In this document: positions 43,313-53,190 of the stretch, one piece after another | Layout of the letters: the number at the start of each line of letters is the position of its first letter | Position numbering within the stretch: position 1 is the first letter of the stretch | Assembly: GCA_014058105.1 (NCBI GenBank) | Contig: JACGCM010001844.1 | Span: forward strand, 3,596,001-3,660,000 | Reading direction: 5' to 3' | DNA from: Kingdonia uniflora | Lineage: Eukaryota; Streptophyta; Magnoliopsida; Ranunculales; Circaeasteraceae | Length of the DNA: 64,000 nucleotides | Translations under genes and position numbers: made by a program | The notes under the pieces: model-generated | What the model was told of the DNA's origin: nothing | The model's database searches: none | The model's input: the letters and a program-made list of their open reading frames with translations, nothing else

Positions 43313-43501
43313 ATGGATAATGACAGTTCAGGAGCAACAAAATATTACACAACCTCTGAAGATGAAGAAGAAATGGATTATGATTATCCCATAGGTGATT
43401 CTGCTGGTGATGATGACTCTGATGAAAAGAAGAGTGGGGATGATGACTCTGTTGAAATAGATGGAGATGAGGATGTTCACTCTGATGGTGATAGTAACTG
43501 A
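43313..43501 (+). CDS. small acidic protein
   Basis: A 62-codon frame starting MDNDSSGATKYYTTSEDEEE and continuing with Asp/Ser/Glu repeats (DDDSDEKKSGDDDSVEI) to HSDGDSN. The upstream sequence TTCATCATTTTCTTCA and TATATCATAACACAAC has the look of a plant 5' leader, which favours this start over the longer frame beginning at 43,076. No known domain. It lies 0.5 kb after the ULP1 gene on the same strand. The composition would suit a nuclear or chromatin-binding protein, but this is not evidence of function. Confidence 0.4.
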   Translation: MDNDSSGATKYYTTSEDEEEMDYDYPIGDSAGDDDSDEKKSGDDDSVEIDGDEDVHSDGDSN

Positions 43502-43504
43502 TGG

Positions 43505-44035
43505 ATTATGATTATTTGCCATTTGTTATAAATTATTTGTCATTCGTTATATATTATTTGTCATTCGCCATCAATGATTTGGTATTTGTTATATATGATT
43601 CGAGAAATATGAACCAACTTGATCTATTTTCTTTTATAGATCGATAATTGATATAGGTCAATAGTTTATTTGGTTATTTGATATAATAAATTGTGTTTGA
43701 TTGTAAGTAGATATCATTTGTACTTAAAAACACGATTATTCATTTGTTATATATGATTTGTCATTCGTTATATATGACTTGTCATTTGTTATATATAATT
43801 TGTCATTTGTTATGTAAGATTTGTCATTTGATATACAAGATTTGTCATTTGTTATATATGATTTCTCATTTGTTAATAACAATGATTTTCCCTTTGTTAT
43901 CTAAGATTTGGTATTTATTATATATAATTTCTCATTTGTTAACTATGCTTTGTAATTTGTTATCTATGATTTATCACTTGTTATCTATTATTTGTCATTT
44001 TTTATTTATGATTTGTCATCATCATCATCTTCAGT
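43505..44035. repeat. 21-bp minisatellite built on TCATTTGT
   Basis: A run of about 12-14 diverged copies of a 21-base unit beginning GTCATTTGTTATATATGA, tightly tandem from about 43,760 to 44,030 and looser from 43,515 to 43,610. It produces a spurious open frame of repeating CHLLYMI. The core GTCATTTGT is the same word found scattered through the introns of the whole element. Confidence 0.85.
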
Positions 44036-44149
44036 ATGCTAAGATTATATTTTTTTAGTTTGAAATTGAGTTTAAAATTGTAATACTCATTGGGAAAAAA
44101 AGAAATTTATATTTGGAATATTGTTACAGATCACAGTTTATATTACATC

Positions 44150-44613
44150 AGTTTACGCACTGAAACACTTCGCAACCCCCACCACCACCTCGATGGTCGA
44201 GGTGGTGGTGGTCGTTGGTCTCTCTTACTACCGTCACCGTCACTTCCTCCGTAACCCCCACCATATCCCCCACCACCACCACCGTCTCATCCTCTAATTC
44301 TACTCAGGGTACCGACAAGACTTTATTAAACATAAACCAACTGCTTTATTCGCCACTGTAATAGCATCCTCTGCCAGAAGACGCAGACCGTCCCTCTGCC
44401 CCTGCTCCGACATCACTATATAGTAAAAGCAAGCCACTTGATAATAATCGTCATCCGCCCTTCCACCTTTTCATACAATATGCCATGGAAGGTAGGGCGC
44501 ACTGGAATTGGAGTAGGAAGTTCAAGGGACTAGGTCCTAAAGTATCATAATCGCAGATCTTGCACCTTGGTAAGAACCCTAGCCTCGTACGCTTGGCGTC
44601 TGGTGGTCACCAT
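44150..44613 (-). pseudogene. decayed MVTTR-type small protein with Gly-rich tail
   Basis: The minus strand starts MVTTRRQAYEARVLTKVQDL at 44,613, then has two stops (TGA, TAG) within the next 15 codons. With a frame change it continues ADDDYYQVACFYYIVMSEQG and ends in a glycine-rich stretch (GGGGGGYGGGYGGSDGDG) near 44,290-44,190. The order of MV.TR start, acidic plus aromatic middle and Gly-rich tail equals the frame at 4,819-4,267. It appears to be a mobile-element-associated small gene family that I cannot name. Confidence 0.45.
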
Positions 44614-45185
44614 CTTCTTTATAGAATAGTCATAGAGGATTTAGTTGCAAAAGATTAAAATAAAGGAAGTATTTATTCTATACCATTGTAAACAACAGTA
44701 GTATTTATTACATACCACTGCAAACCATAACAGTATTATTGTTGAGTTCCAAATTTCCAATGTCAGAATAAATTCAAACACAGCAATCCAGACCAAACCC
44801 ATTGATTCTAGGGACATTGGAAATGATCCCTGGGTGTTGAATGTAGTTTTTGTGTAGTTGAATGTATTTGTCATTTTATGAAATATATGTCATCCATCAA
44901 TTAGACGTCTGTCATTTATTTTTGCATTTTTGTCATTTACCATCTTATGTCTTGGTATTATTAAAATGTTATCATTTTTTATATATCTTTTATCATTTCC
45001 CATTCAACATTTATCATTATTATCTATTTTTACTATCTTTTTAAAGAATTTTCTCTTTTGTTCCTGTCTTGTCACGTCATTATGAGACGAAAATATTATT
45101 AAACACGTCACACTATTCCATTTCTACTTATATATAAAGTAGACTCCATAATATATGTAAAGTTCCACACCGAAATTAATTATAA

Positions 45186-45442
45186 TAGATCCAGGCCAAC
45201 CACGCCATCTGCACAACCACCAGCCTGCAAGGGAGAAACGCCAAACTACGGAAGATAACTTCTCAGGGAAGGTTTTTGATTTCTTTACAAAGCTTCAATC
45301 AGTTGTCGAAGACATTGGCAATAGGATGGCTACCAGTCTTACAACCATAGATTTGAATCTTAAGCATATTGTTGATATAGTTGAATCGCTAGAGGAAAGG
45401 TTAGATCTAATTAAGAAGAGGTTGTCCGGTGTTGAACCATAA
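45186..45442 (+). CDS. small coiled-coil protein
   Basis: The open frame reads DPGQPRHLHNHQPAREKRQ, then GKVFDFFTKLQSVVEDIGNR and a clear heptad pattern (LNLKHIVDIVESLEERLDLI) before KKRLSGVEP and a stop at 45,440-45,442. No ATG precedes it in frame for long (first ATG at NRMATS), so it is probably a last exon. It lies divergently from the MVTTR-type gene. It may belong together with the GRF finger frame on the other strand, because plant GRF finger proteins usually end in a coiled coil. Confidence 0.4.
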
Positions 45443-45618
45443 ATTTGCTTATCTTCTGTAATGTTGTTGTTCAGTGGAATTTTATTGTTTATCATTTGTA
45501 TTTCAAATTTAAACATTTGTTCCTAAAGAGTATAGCATTCTAGAGCAAGAATTTAACGTCACTAAAGATAAGGAATATTACACTTCACTCGTACATATTT
45601 GATTACTTGTTAAGAACT

Positions 45619-46039
45619 AGAGATTTTAATTCGGACAAAAAATCTTGCAGCATCTCCGTTCTGACCTCAGAGATTCTTAGCTGAGTGAAAGTTTTATTTG
45701 TAATAGTATCGAGGATCTTATTATTCTCTTGACCAAAATTTGTGATGTCTTCCGCCGTTGACGATTGTGGCCTTTTGAATCATCGAGCGTAAAGGATTCT
45801 CGAAACTAAGTTTTGAACGGATAATGGTATTGTGGGTCATGGTAGAATCTCCTACTAGGAGGTATAAAGACTCTGCCGATGAGACCACAATCGTACCTTT
45901 TAACCTCATCTGCCCATGCCCATAAACTACACTTATAAATTTCGTGAGCGCATTGATAGAACCAACGGTTAGGGTTGAGGCTTGTGCGCGAGAGACAAAG
46001 ATCATAATTTTCACCGCACCAATAAACAAAAGAATGCAT
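45619..46039 (-). pseudogene. GRF-type zinc finger protein with coiled-coil C-terminus
   Basis: Starting at MHSFVYW (46,039) the minus strand encodes CGENYDLCLSRTSLNPNRWF followed by YQCAHE, KCSLWAWADEV. The spacing Cys, TS.T..NP.R.FY.C, then C...W.DE is that of the GRF zinc finger seen in small plant proteins such as At4g04775-like. After a frame change near 45,800 it continues FENPLRSMIQKATI and, in the third frame, a coiled coil ITNKTFTQLRISEVRTEMLQ to FLSELKSLVLNK and a stop at about 45,619. GRF fingers bind single-stranded nucleic acid; here it is a companion gene of the Mutator-like element. Confidence 0.55.
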
Positions 46040-46393
46040 CGTTGGTAGGGAAGTATGTAATTCTTGAGAACTCAAAAGAACTGGAAACAAGTGAACAGGT
46101 TATGTAGTTAATACTCTATGGTGGTGATAATTCAAAGTAGGAAAATGACAAGCTATTTATAAAAAAATGAAAACCACTTAATCACTGTACGATATCTTTA
46201 CTGTGATAATTAATTTTCATTTCGATGATACCGTTGGTCACAACAAATGCCAAATGCTCTACTTTAAATCTAACAGATTCTTTCCTTTACAATCGATGTG
46301 TCAAGTCAAAGCTATTTTAAACCCTCAACCCTAACATTTATTTTTCAACTTCTCCATCATTTGAACCCTTAAATATTGTTAACTTCTCAAGAA

Positions 46394-46826
46394 ATGTCGT
46401 ACTCCCACTCCACTCGATTTAGCCGTACCTCTTCTAGCACCCCTCAAGATTGGTTTGAGGCGTAGGGATTAAGGAAGATCAGGGTGACGAACGTCTCTTC
46501 AAGTTAAATAAAATTTGCCTAATGGGGAAGGATGTATCTGGTGAGAAGACACAACTGTTGAAAGAGCATTACGAAGAGTTCAAGGAGAAATTAGGAGAGC
46601 TCGATAAAATAGATGACAAACTGGATAAAATTATAAAAAATAAAAGATAGTGTTCTGAAGAGTTCAAGTTCCATATCCACTTCTTGGAAAATCAGTTGTA
46701 CGTCATAAAGTTGGACCGGGATGAGCACAAGAAACTATGAGAAGAGTCAACTTCCAAGATTAGTTGTCTCAAGCAGAGGATCCAGGCTATGGAACGTGAT
46801 ATGAATTTTTCAAGTGAGGAGTTGTG
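46394..46826 (+). pseudogene. coiled-coil protein, copy 1 of a tandem pair
   Basis: Starts MSYSHSTRFSRTSSSTPQDW (46,394), then after a TAG and a frame change continues GKDVSGEKTQLLKEHYEEF, KLGELDKIDDKLDKII, EEFKFHIHFLENQLYVIKLD and DEHKKL.EESTSKISCLKQR. It is a long alpha-helical coiled coil. Copy 2 about 1.07 kb downstream is very similar and better preserved. The gene is divergent from the GRF finger gene, with about 355 bases between the two starts. Confidence 0.55.
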
Positions 46827-47371
46827 AACATTTGTACTGTAGTGTTTTTTGTTTGCTTTTAGGTTTTAGTTTTTTTTTGTTATTGTTTCCCTTGTATGAA
46901 CATTTATTTTACTTTGTTTTGCTTTGTTTCATTTTGCTTTTTCACTTTTAAATAGTGATTTCTGTCTGATATGAGAGAAACAAACTGCTGAAAAGTTCCG
47001 TTTGAAAAAAATGATATTAGTGAACCAAACAAATGATGAAGACTCCATCAACAATGATAGATAAATGTTGAACTTAAAAAAACTGATGATAATGTTTCAA
47101 CAGGCAAATGATAAATTATCGTTAAACTATGACAGTTCAAGAAAGAAAAAAATAATATATAGGATACAAAAAAATACAAAATTCTTTTGAACATATGACA
47201 AGTCGATGTGATAAGTAATGATACTTGATTAAATAACTCAGTTTAAATTCTCATTGATTATGACTTACTTGTACAACATGTATCGACGGCGCCGAAGTAA
47301 CAATACCTTTTACCTTAAACATCGTGTAATCCCTTACACGCGTCCCTTCCCAATGCATTTAATTCCCCATT

Positions 47372-47378
47372 ATAAAAA
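47372..47378 (+). promoter_or_regulatory. TATA box of coiled-coil gene copy 2
   Basis: TATAAAA about 50 bases before the presumed start region, followed by a CAAACCCTAACCCTAAAC leader (telo-box-like). Copy 1 has the corresponding leader (ACCCTCAACCCTAAC) near 46,320-46,340. Confidence 0.4.
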
Positions 47379-47424
47379 CGTTAATCTCAAATCAATTGTT
47401 CTCAGCACTTCAACTATTCAAACC

Positions 47425-47893
47425 CTAACCCTAAACTCTTTTAAATGTCTCAAGAAAAATATTGCACTCCACTCGATTGAGCCATGTCTATCCGAACACT
47501 ACATACGACTGGTTTGAGTTGGCAGGGATGCAGGAAGATTAGCATGACCAGCGTCTCTACAAATTGAATAGACTATACCAAATAGAGAAAGATGTCTCCG
47601 GTGAGAAGGTGCAAATGCTGAAAGAGCATTACGAAGACTTCAAGGAGAAATTTGAAGCGTTTGATGTAATCCAGGAAGAATTGTATAAAGTTATAGCAAA
47701 GAGAGATCAACATTTTGAAGAGTTCAAGTTCCATATGCGCTTCTTAGAAGATCAACTCTACATCTTAAAGTTAGACCGGGATGAGCACAAGAAACAGTGG
47801 GAGGAGTCGGCTTCTAAGATTAGTTGTCTCAAGCAGAAGATCCAGGCTTTGGAGCACGAACTGGAATTCTCAGAATGTGATGAGGAGTTGTGA
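47425..47893 (+). CDS. coiled-coil protein, copy 2 of a tandem pair
   Basis: From MSQEKYC (47,425) the start is frame-shifted once, then 47,564-47,893 is open for 109 codons: MNRLYQIEKDVSGEKVQMLK, EHYEDFKEKFEAFDVIQEEL, HFEEFKFHMRFLEDQLYILK and KQWEESASKISCLKQKIQAL with an acidic end ECDEEL. Heptad-like spacing of Leu, Ile and Phe predicts a coiled coil through most of the length. Upstream DNA (CATTTAATTCCCCATTATAAAAAC...CAAACCCTAACCC) looks like a plant promoter and leader with a TATAAAA near 47,372. It probably dimerises; partner and function are unknown. Confidence 0.5.
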
Positions 47894-47899
47894 ACATTT

Positions 47900-48527
47900 G
47901 TTATGGTTTTTTTGGTGTTTAGTTTATTTTAAGCCTTTTATTATTTTTTTGCGGTAACTAGTACTTTCCCTTTGTATAAACATCTATTTTGTTTTATTCT
48001 ATGCTATTCCATTTGCTTTTTGCTGTTAAATAGTGTTTTTTGTCTAATATGTGGCAAACAAAATAATAACAGTTATGTAAGAAAATAATGATGATATAAG
48101 GGGGACAAGTTTAATGATAAACTTAACAAAACAGATGATAATAATTCAATAAAAAAATAAGAAATTCTTGGCACACAAATGACAGTTTAGAAGCAAACAA
48201 TGATATAATAGAAACAACTAAATATGAAATTCTTTGAGAACAAATGATAGTTCAGAGGGAAACAATGATATCATGGAAATAAACAAATGATAAATTCTTT
48301 TTGCACAAATGACAGTTCAGAAGCAAACAATGATATCATAGAAATAAACAAATAAGAAATTCTTTGTGCACATATGACAATTTAGTAGCAAATAATAATA
48401 TAATGGAAACAAACAAATGAGAAATTATTTTTAAAGAAATGTAAGTTATATTTAGACAAATGATGATTTTAACAACACTGATGATAAAGATCATACAAAC
48501 AAATGAAACATAGAGTACCCAAAATCA
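47900..48527. other. intergenic region between convergent genes, rich in ACAAATGA
   Basis: On the plus strand it holds a series of CAAATGA words within a loose repeat (AGAAATTCTTTGNGCACAAATGACAGTTCAGAAGC type, units near 48,160, 48,230, 48,290, 48,350 and 48,410, about 62 bases apart). Read from the minus strand this is TCATTTGT, the sense direction of the MURA gene. Confidence 0.6.
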
Positions 48528-51309
48528 TCAGTGCAAACTGATTACAACATCTTCATCTGGGATGACAGGTGGCTCAGCGTTCATCGTAAAAGATGGTGCC
48601 ATTATCGGACGTGTATTGTCGTCGGATGGGATTGGCAGAAGCTTACAAAAACGACGATTGTGTCTATTTTTTGACACCTACTGCAAAATCTTAGTTTGGT
48701 GATAAGACCGGATATTTTTTCCCATTTCTTCCCTTGAATGCGAGGACGATCGGCTCAAACTGTTGGTATTAGAGCACGAACACGTGGATCAGTTTTTAAA
48801 ATTTTCTACTGCTCAATACCTCTGATAGAAATACATATCAGTTTATAAACAACCTTGTATGTATCATTTGTAAAGTACTCAGAGACACGTGTAGTTGGAT
48901 CAACATTAACAAGACCAAGAGCACGTACTCCATATTCACAAGGTATACCGATCGCTTGCCACCAACGACAAGAACAAGTACCATCTTCAATATTTACTGA
49001 ATCGGTTCTACCATAACTAGTCATCTGAAAATGGTGACATGATATACAAACCTTACAGGCTAGTTAATCCATCACAAACTTTTTTACTCACACAGTGATC
49101 CGTAACCCATGGCGTTAAGCGAGCTTGACTCATCTCAGCTTCTTCCCTATACGTGTAGGACATTTTCGAACATATTCTACACAATTCCTCAATAAACACA
49201 TGGATAAAGACTTTCAAAATAATATTATTTCAACTCTCGACATGATCAGTATAAGCCACTGCGTATCTAAAAAATGGTAAACAATTGAATTAAAATGCCA
49301 AATGAGTAAAACGTGATGACAAATGGGATCATACAACTACAAAAGGAATAATAAAGAACTGATGACAAATAATGACAAATAAGTATGTAAATAGAGTAAT
49401 AATGACTATTCCTGAAATAACAAATGAGAAGTTGATCAATAGATAGTGACAACATACCTACTCATTGGAATGCATATATTAGACCATATTTCCTTGGGAA
49501 TACCAAGTATGTGTTTGAGACCCACTGGATCCGTATTTCAGATTGCATTCATGTGTTTATCTAAATTAATACTGGTTAGGACCTCTGCTGCCATCCTAAA
49601 TGCGATCATCGTGCTTTCGAGGGTAGTTTTAATGTTGTTCGATATGTGGAAGGCACAAAATGTATGGATTGCAAATAGAAACACCTTGGGTACAGCATTA
49701 ATAGTTTCAGAGTTCCTGTCAGAGATGACGACGAATCGAGTGTCATAACTGTAAAAATTAGACCCAAACATCTCCAGGAAGTATGTCCAACATTCGGTGG
49801 TCTCTGATTCTATTATCGAAAACACAAGTGGAAAAATATGATTGCTTGGGTTAATGGCGATGGATGTTAGAAGAGTCTCACGATATCTTTCTTTCAAAAA
49901 AGTTCCATCAATCACAACAACGGGTCCCAATAATTTATAAGATTTTTTGGGAGGACAAAAATAGCAAAAACACCTTGTAAATCTCTTATCCTTACAACTC
50001 GTAGTTTGTATGTCAAATACCAAATTTGGGACAACCAACCACACTTTCACAAAGTAGCTCGTAAGGAGTTGGTAAACGTGCTCAAAGCTACCTTGCATCT
50101 GAAATAATTGCGTAGATCAAATGATAAACATCTAAGTACAAATGAGATATATCGAAGTACAAATCACATAGTTAGTCGAATAAATGATATACGATAAAAT
50201 GATAAACATTGTTGTAGGAATGACAGGTGTAGGGGAACAAAAAACATATAAGATGATAATACCTCTGCGTGGGTTTTTCTTTCGCACGCCAGGAAAGATT
50301 GTATGTTATATCAATATTGTAATTAATTTGCATATCATCAATAATTCCATAAGGTTTATAGTTTGGGTTTTTTGCAATTTTTGCTTGATTACAGAAGCAA
50401 CCCATCTACTAGACATTACCGTATACGCGTTCCCACCATCAATTTTTACTCGGATACATGTATGCATAGAGCAATAAGTGCATACTTTAAATAGTGCAGA
50501 ACCGAGCAACCTTGTCGCGTAAATCCGCCAAGAACATTTATGACCTTTGCAACGTACCACAATTTTATATTCGTTGCTCAGAACGTGTTCGAGATTGAAC
50601 TTGTTTTACAGCTATATAAGCTCTTATGTGATTCTTGAATATAATCCTATCTTGATATAGATCACCAATGTTAAACTCCTTACTGAAGTCATAAAGATTC
50701 TCCGTGTACGCAGTAGATTTGAACCGAAAATCCAAGAGATCTTTCACCTGCTCGGGCTGTGGCTCAAACCAAAATTTAGCTGAACAAATGATAAATATGT
50801 ATCTTAGCATGATACTAATTTGATAAGAAATGTTAAATCACACCTCACAAATGACAAATTCTGTGAGCTTACCTGAAGGTTCAGTGTATCCAATGATAGG
50901 TTCGGGTTCAATTGAAAGAGGAACATTAGTTAACATAGGTTCATTTGAAAAAGGAACATCAGTAGAGATAGTTTGAAAAAATTCATTTGATTGAGGAACA
51001 TTAGTTAACATAGGTTCATTTGAGTGATGAACATTTAATTGAGGAATACTATATTCATTTGAGGGAGGAACATTAATACGGATAGTTTCAATAGAATCAT
51101 GTAATTGAGGAAAATCATCATCATCCAATAAAGGTCCAAACCTATGTGGATCAAGCCCTCTGCCATTTGTTTTAGGTTAACCCATGTATTCAGGTTCAGG
51201 GTCAGAAAATGAGTTATGACGCAAAGGTTCCCCCGCTTTAGTGGTGGGCAACCCTTTACCTGAACCAGTATCTTTGGTGGTGGACACAGTAGAAAATAAT
51301 AAATGCTAA
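48528..51309 (-). pseudogene. MURA-like transposase (MuDR/MULE) gene, multi-exon
   Basis: Exon 1 visible (51,309-50,870) is acidic with repeats of the type VPxSNEPMLTN and ends at CAG-GTAAGC. Exon 2 (from TTGTTCAG near 50,780) has the N-terminal DNA-binding region (KFWFEPQPEQVKDLLDF, VRCKGHKCSWRIYATRL, YCSMHTCIRVKI). Exon 3 (from TTATTTCAG near 50,099) is open for 186 codons with the MULE catalytic core: GPVVVIDGTFLKERYRETLL, ESETTECWTYFLEMFG, RFVVISDRNSETI and HTFCAFHISNNIK. Exon 4 has a SWIM finger (CSCRWWQAIGIPCEYGVRAL) whose final His is Tyr. The end has a knuckle-like FCSRCQK..HNRRFCK. A frame change in exon 2 and a stop in exon 1 argue against full function. The protein would cut and join the element ends in the nucleus. 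Confidence 0.8.
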
Positions 51310-52180
51310 AAATGACACAGGAAAAATGGCAAATGATAAAGTAGCAAAGACAAATGATAAAGTAGCAAAAGAAAAATGATTATGTACAAAGTGTATCGTC
51401 TTGCATAACATTTTTCTTAAGAAAAAACCATCAAATCATGATGCGGATACACAGTTAGAGATGATATTTACTGCAATGGATACTTCAGCGGTCGGAGAAA
51501 GTGATCACAACGGTCTTTAGCAACGAGAATAACCTAGGATAACAATGATCTTTTTCTCCTCAATGACCTCTGTGTGAGGACTTTAACGAATGCACAACGA
51601 TAGTTGGAAGACTTGGTACATAAAGGAGACAAACAATACATGAAGAAGAATTTGCTTTGATTTTTGTAGAAGATTTGTTGTTGAAGAGGAAGAAGAAGAA
51701 AAAGCAACTTTAATTTTTTTTAAGGTTGGCAGTGTATTTTGGGGGAATCTTCGCTCTTATTACTGTAGTAGATTTGATTACTCAACAACTTCAGTATGGA
51801 TAGTTTCTTATTTTTTATGTATTATTTATTATTTATTTTGCGAGAACTTTGGCATTTGTTTGGATATCTTTGTAATTGTTTTGCAATAAATTTGTCATTT
51901 GTTCAGTAATCTTTGTGAGTTGGTAGATTAATTACTGTAGCAAATTAGACTACCCATCATCATTTAATGTTAGAGAATAGAGGTGACAACTAGGGGTAGT
52001 AGATGAGACTATCATCAATTTGTTAATTTTAGTATCGATTTTAGAAGAGGCTTGCCAAAGTATCGATTTTGTAAATATGACAAAAAGTAGTATTTATTCT
52101 CATAATTTTCGTTAAAAAAACACTACCTAATAAACTAAACAAAGAAAAAGCTCCGTGCGCGAATTTACCAAATAGATCAA
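51310..52180. other. right flank of the Mutator-like element
   Basis: Presumed promoter and first untranslated exon of the MURA gene on the minus strand, with a possible GTAAAT donor near 51,460, then AT-rich DNA. GGCATTTGTTTGGATATCTTTGT at 51,850 is nearly the same as a stretch at 39,364 in the left half. TCGATTTT...AG and ACTGTAGTAGATTTGATTACTC / ACTGTAGCAAATTAGACTACCC are local repeats. No terminal inverted repeat to the left end was found. Confidence 0.4.
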
Positions 52181-52184
52181 CACT

Positions 52185-52467
52185 TACATGATATAGATTG
52201 CCCTCTTGTATTCCATCTTTCCCTTATTTTTTTTCTTTCTCTTTATGTAAGTTGTTACTATCGCGGCATCGCTTATAAAATAAAACTAAACTAATAAAAT
52301 AGCACCTGACCGTATTATTATAGCACTTACATGATATGGATTGTCCTCTTGTAATCGTGTGCAGCAATCTCATATAATATAATTTCCAACGCTTCCTCAG
52401 CCGATTCAAGTAAATCTGTGACATCGGATACGTCCACCACCGGTGAGGTTACCTCCGTAGAAGACAT
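52185..52467 (-). pseudogene. unidentified gene fragment with a duplicated exon end
   Basis: The minus strand starts MSSTEVTSPVVDVSDVTDLL (52,467) and runs ESAEEALEIILYEIAAHDYK to RTIHIM, followed by a GTAAGTGC donor-like site at about 52,320. A shorter second copy of the exon end, EYKRAIYIM followed by GTAAGTGT, lies at about 52,190-52,215. I do not recognise the protein. It may be a fragment of a host gene carried at the edge of the Mutator-like element or belong to older flanking DNA. Confidence 0.35.
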
Positions 52468-52547
52468 AAGTATAGATAATACAGGATTCTGAAATAAAGC
52501 AATGAGTGATCAAGATTTTTATTTTTTTTCTCTGTAACACAATTCCC

Positions 52548-53190
52548 AATCTTTTTTTTTAAAGCAAAGAGAAATATTATAAAGCGCCTACTGGCAAGAG
52601 GAGGAAGGATAAACAGAAATAACAAGGTTAGTAGCCTCAACCGGCTCAAAACAAACAAAATGGGGGGAAGAAGCATCCCTGGAGGCCAAACAATGCGCCT
52701 AAAAATTACAACTACGATCAATATGTTCAAAACAGAAATCAACAAAACGATCTGACAAGGCACGCATATCAGGAGCAATAGTGAGGGATCCCCAGGAGAG
52801 GTCGTCATATCTGTCTCTGAAAGCTCTCACCAGACGCTGTCAGTCAGTCAACAGAAGTACTCTAGGCAAAGAACACCGTTGAGTTGCCTCAAGCCCTCTA
52901 ATCACTGCGATCGCTTCTACCTCTTCCGGGTCAGATGCTCGAGTAGGCCCGTGCCCTGCAAAAATAACAGCAGTAAGATGGCTTCTAATAGTAAATCCCG
53001 TCCCGCTCAGGTTGGCTTGGGGAGTCCAGGAGACGTCCACCTGGATGATGTGCCACCCCTCCTGGACTTGTGGAGGTAGGTTTGGGGGCGGTCTGGGGTG
53101 AGGGATGGGAGATAACAAAATTAAATTACAAAATCCAGATAGAGAAAGAGAGATAGAGAGAGAGAGAGAGAGAGTTGGGTACATGGGTCT
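52548..53190 (-). mobile_element. 5'-truncated LINE (H): RNase H tail with poly(A)
   Basis: The minus strand encodes the C-terminal RNase H of a plant L1-type LINE: EGWHIIQVDVSWTPQANLSG, TGFTIRSHLTAVIFAGHGPT, EEVEAIAVIRGLEATQRC, LPRVLLLTDCQRLVRAF, DDLSWGSLTIAPDMRAL and RSCNF.AHCLASRDA. Catalytic Asp (QVDVSW), Glu (EEVEAIAVIRGL) and Asp (LLTDC) are present; one stop lies in place of Trp or Glu before AHCLA. A poly-T run (52,550-52,560, poly-A on the minus strand) marks the 3' end. 5' truncation is usual for LINEs. Confidence 0.8.
53136..53175. repeat. (GA)n microsatellite
   Basis: GAGAAAGAGAGATAGAGAGAG and more at the truncated 5' side of LINE fragment H. Confidence 0.9.

Larger units (their letters stand above)
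36598..52140. mobile_element. large Mutator-like element with ULP1 protease, MURA transposase and small accessory genes
   Basis: About 15 kb between retrotransposon C and LINE H holds genes known from plant Mutator-like elements: a ULP1/SENP cysteine protease gene (plus strand) and a MURA transposase gene (minus strand), arranged toward each other with at least six small reading frames between. I compared the two ends by eye and found no long terminal inverted repeats, so either the ends are eroded or this is a non-TIR element like the 'Kaonashi' ULP-carrying group. All parts share the same AT-rich introns rich in TCATTTGT, which supports one common origin. Ends are approximate and the unity of the element is inference. 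Confidence 0.6.

Noticed and set aside
43760..44030. Possible CRISPR-like array
   Set aside because: The unit is 21 bp, directly tandem without unique spacers, and the DNA is from a plant.
43744..44058. Open frame of 104 codons with repeating CHLLYMI, resembling a membrane protein
   Set aside because: It is the translation of the 21-bp minisatellite; the repeated residues follow directly from the DNA repeat.
36598..52140. Terminal inverted repeats of the Mutator-like element
   Set aside because: I compared the first and last few hundred bases by eye and found no convincing long inverted repeat; ends are therefore only approximate.
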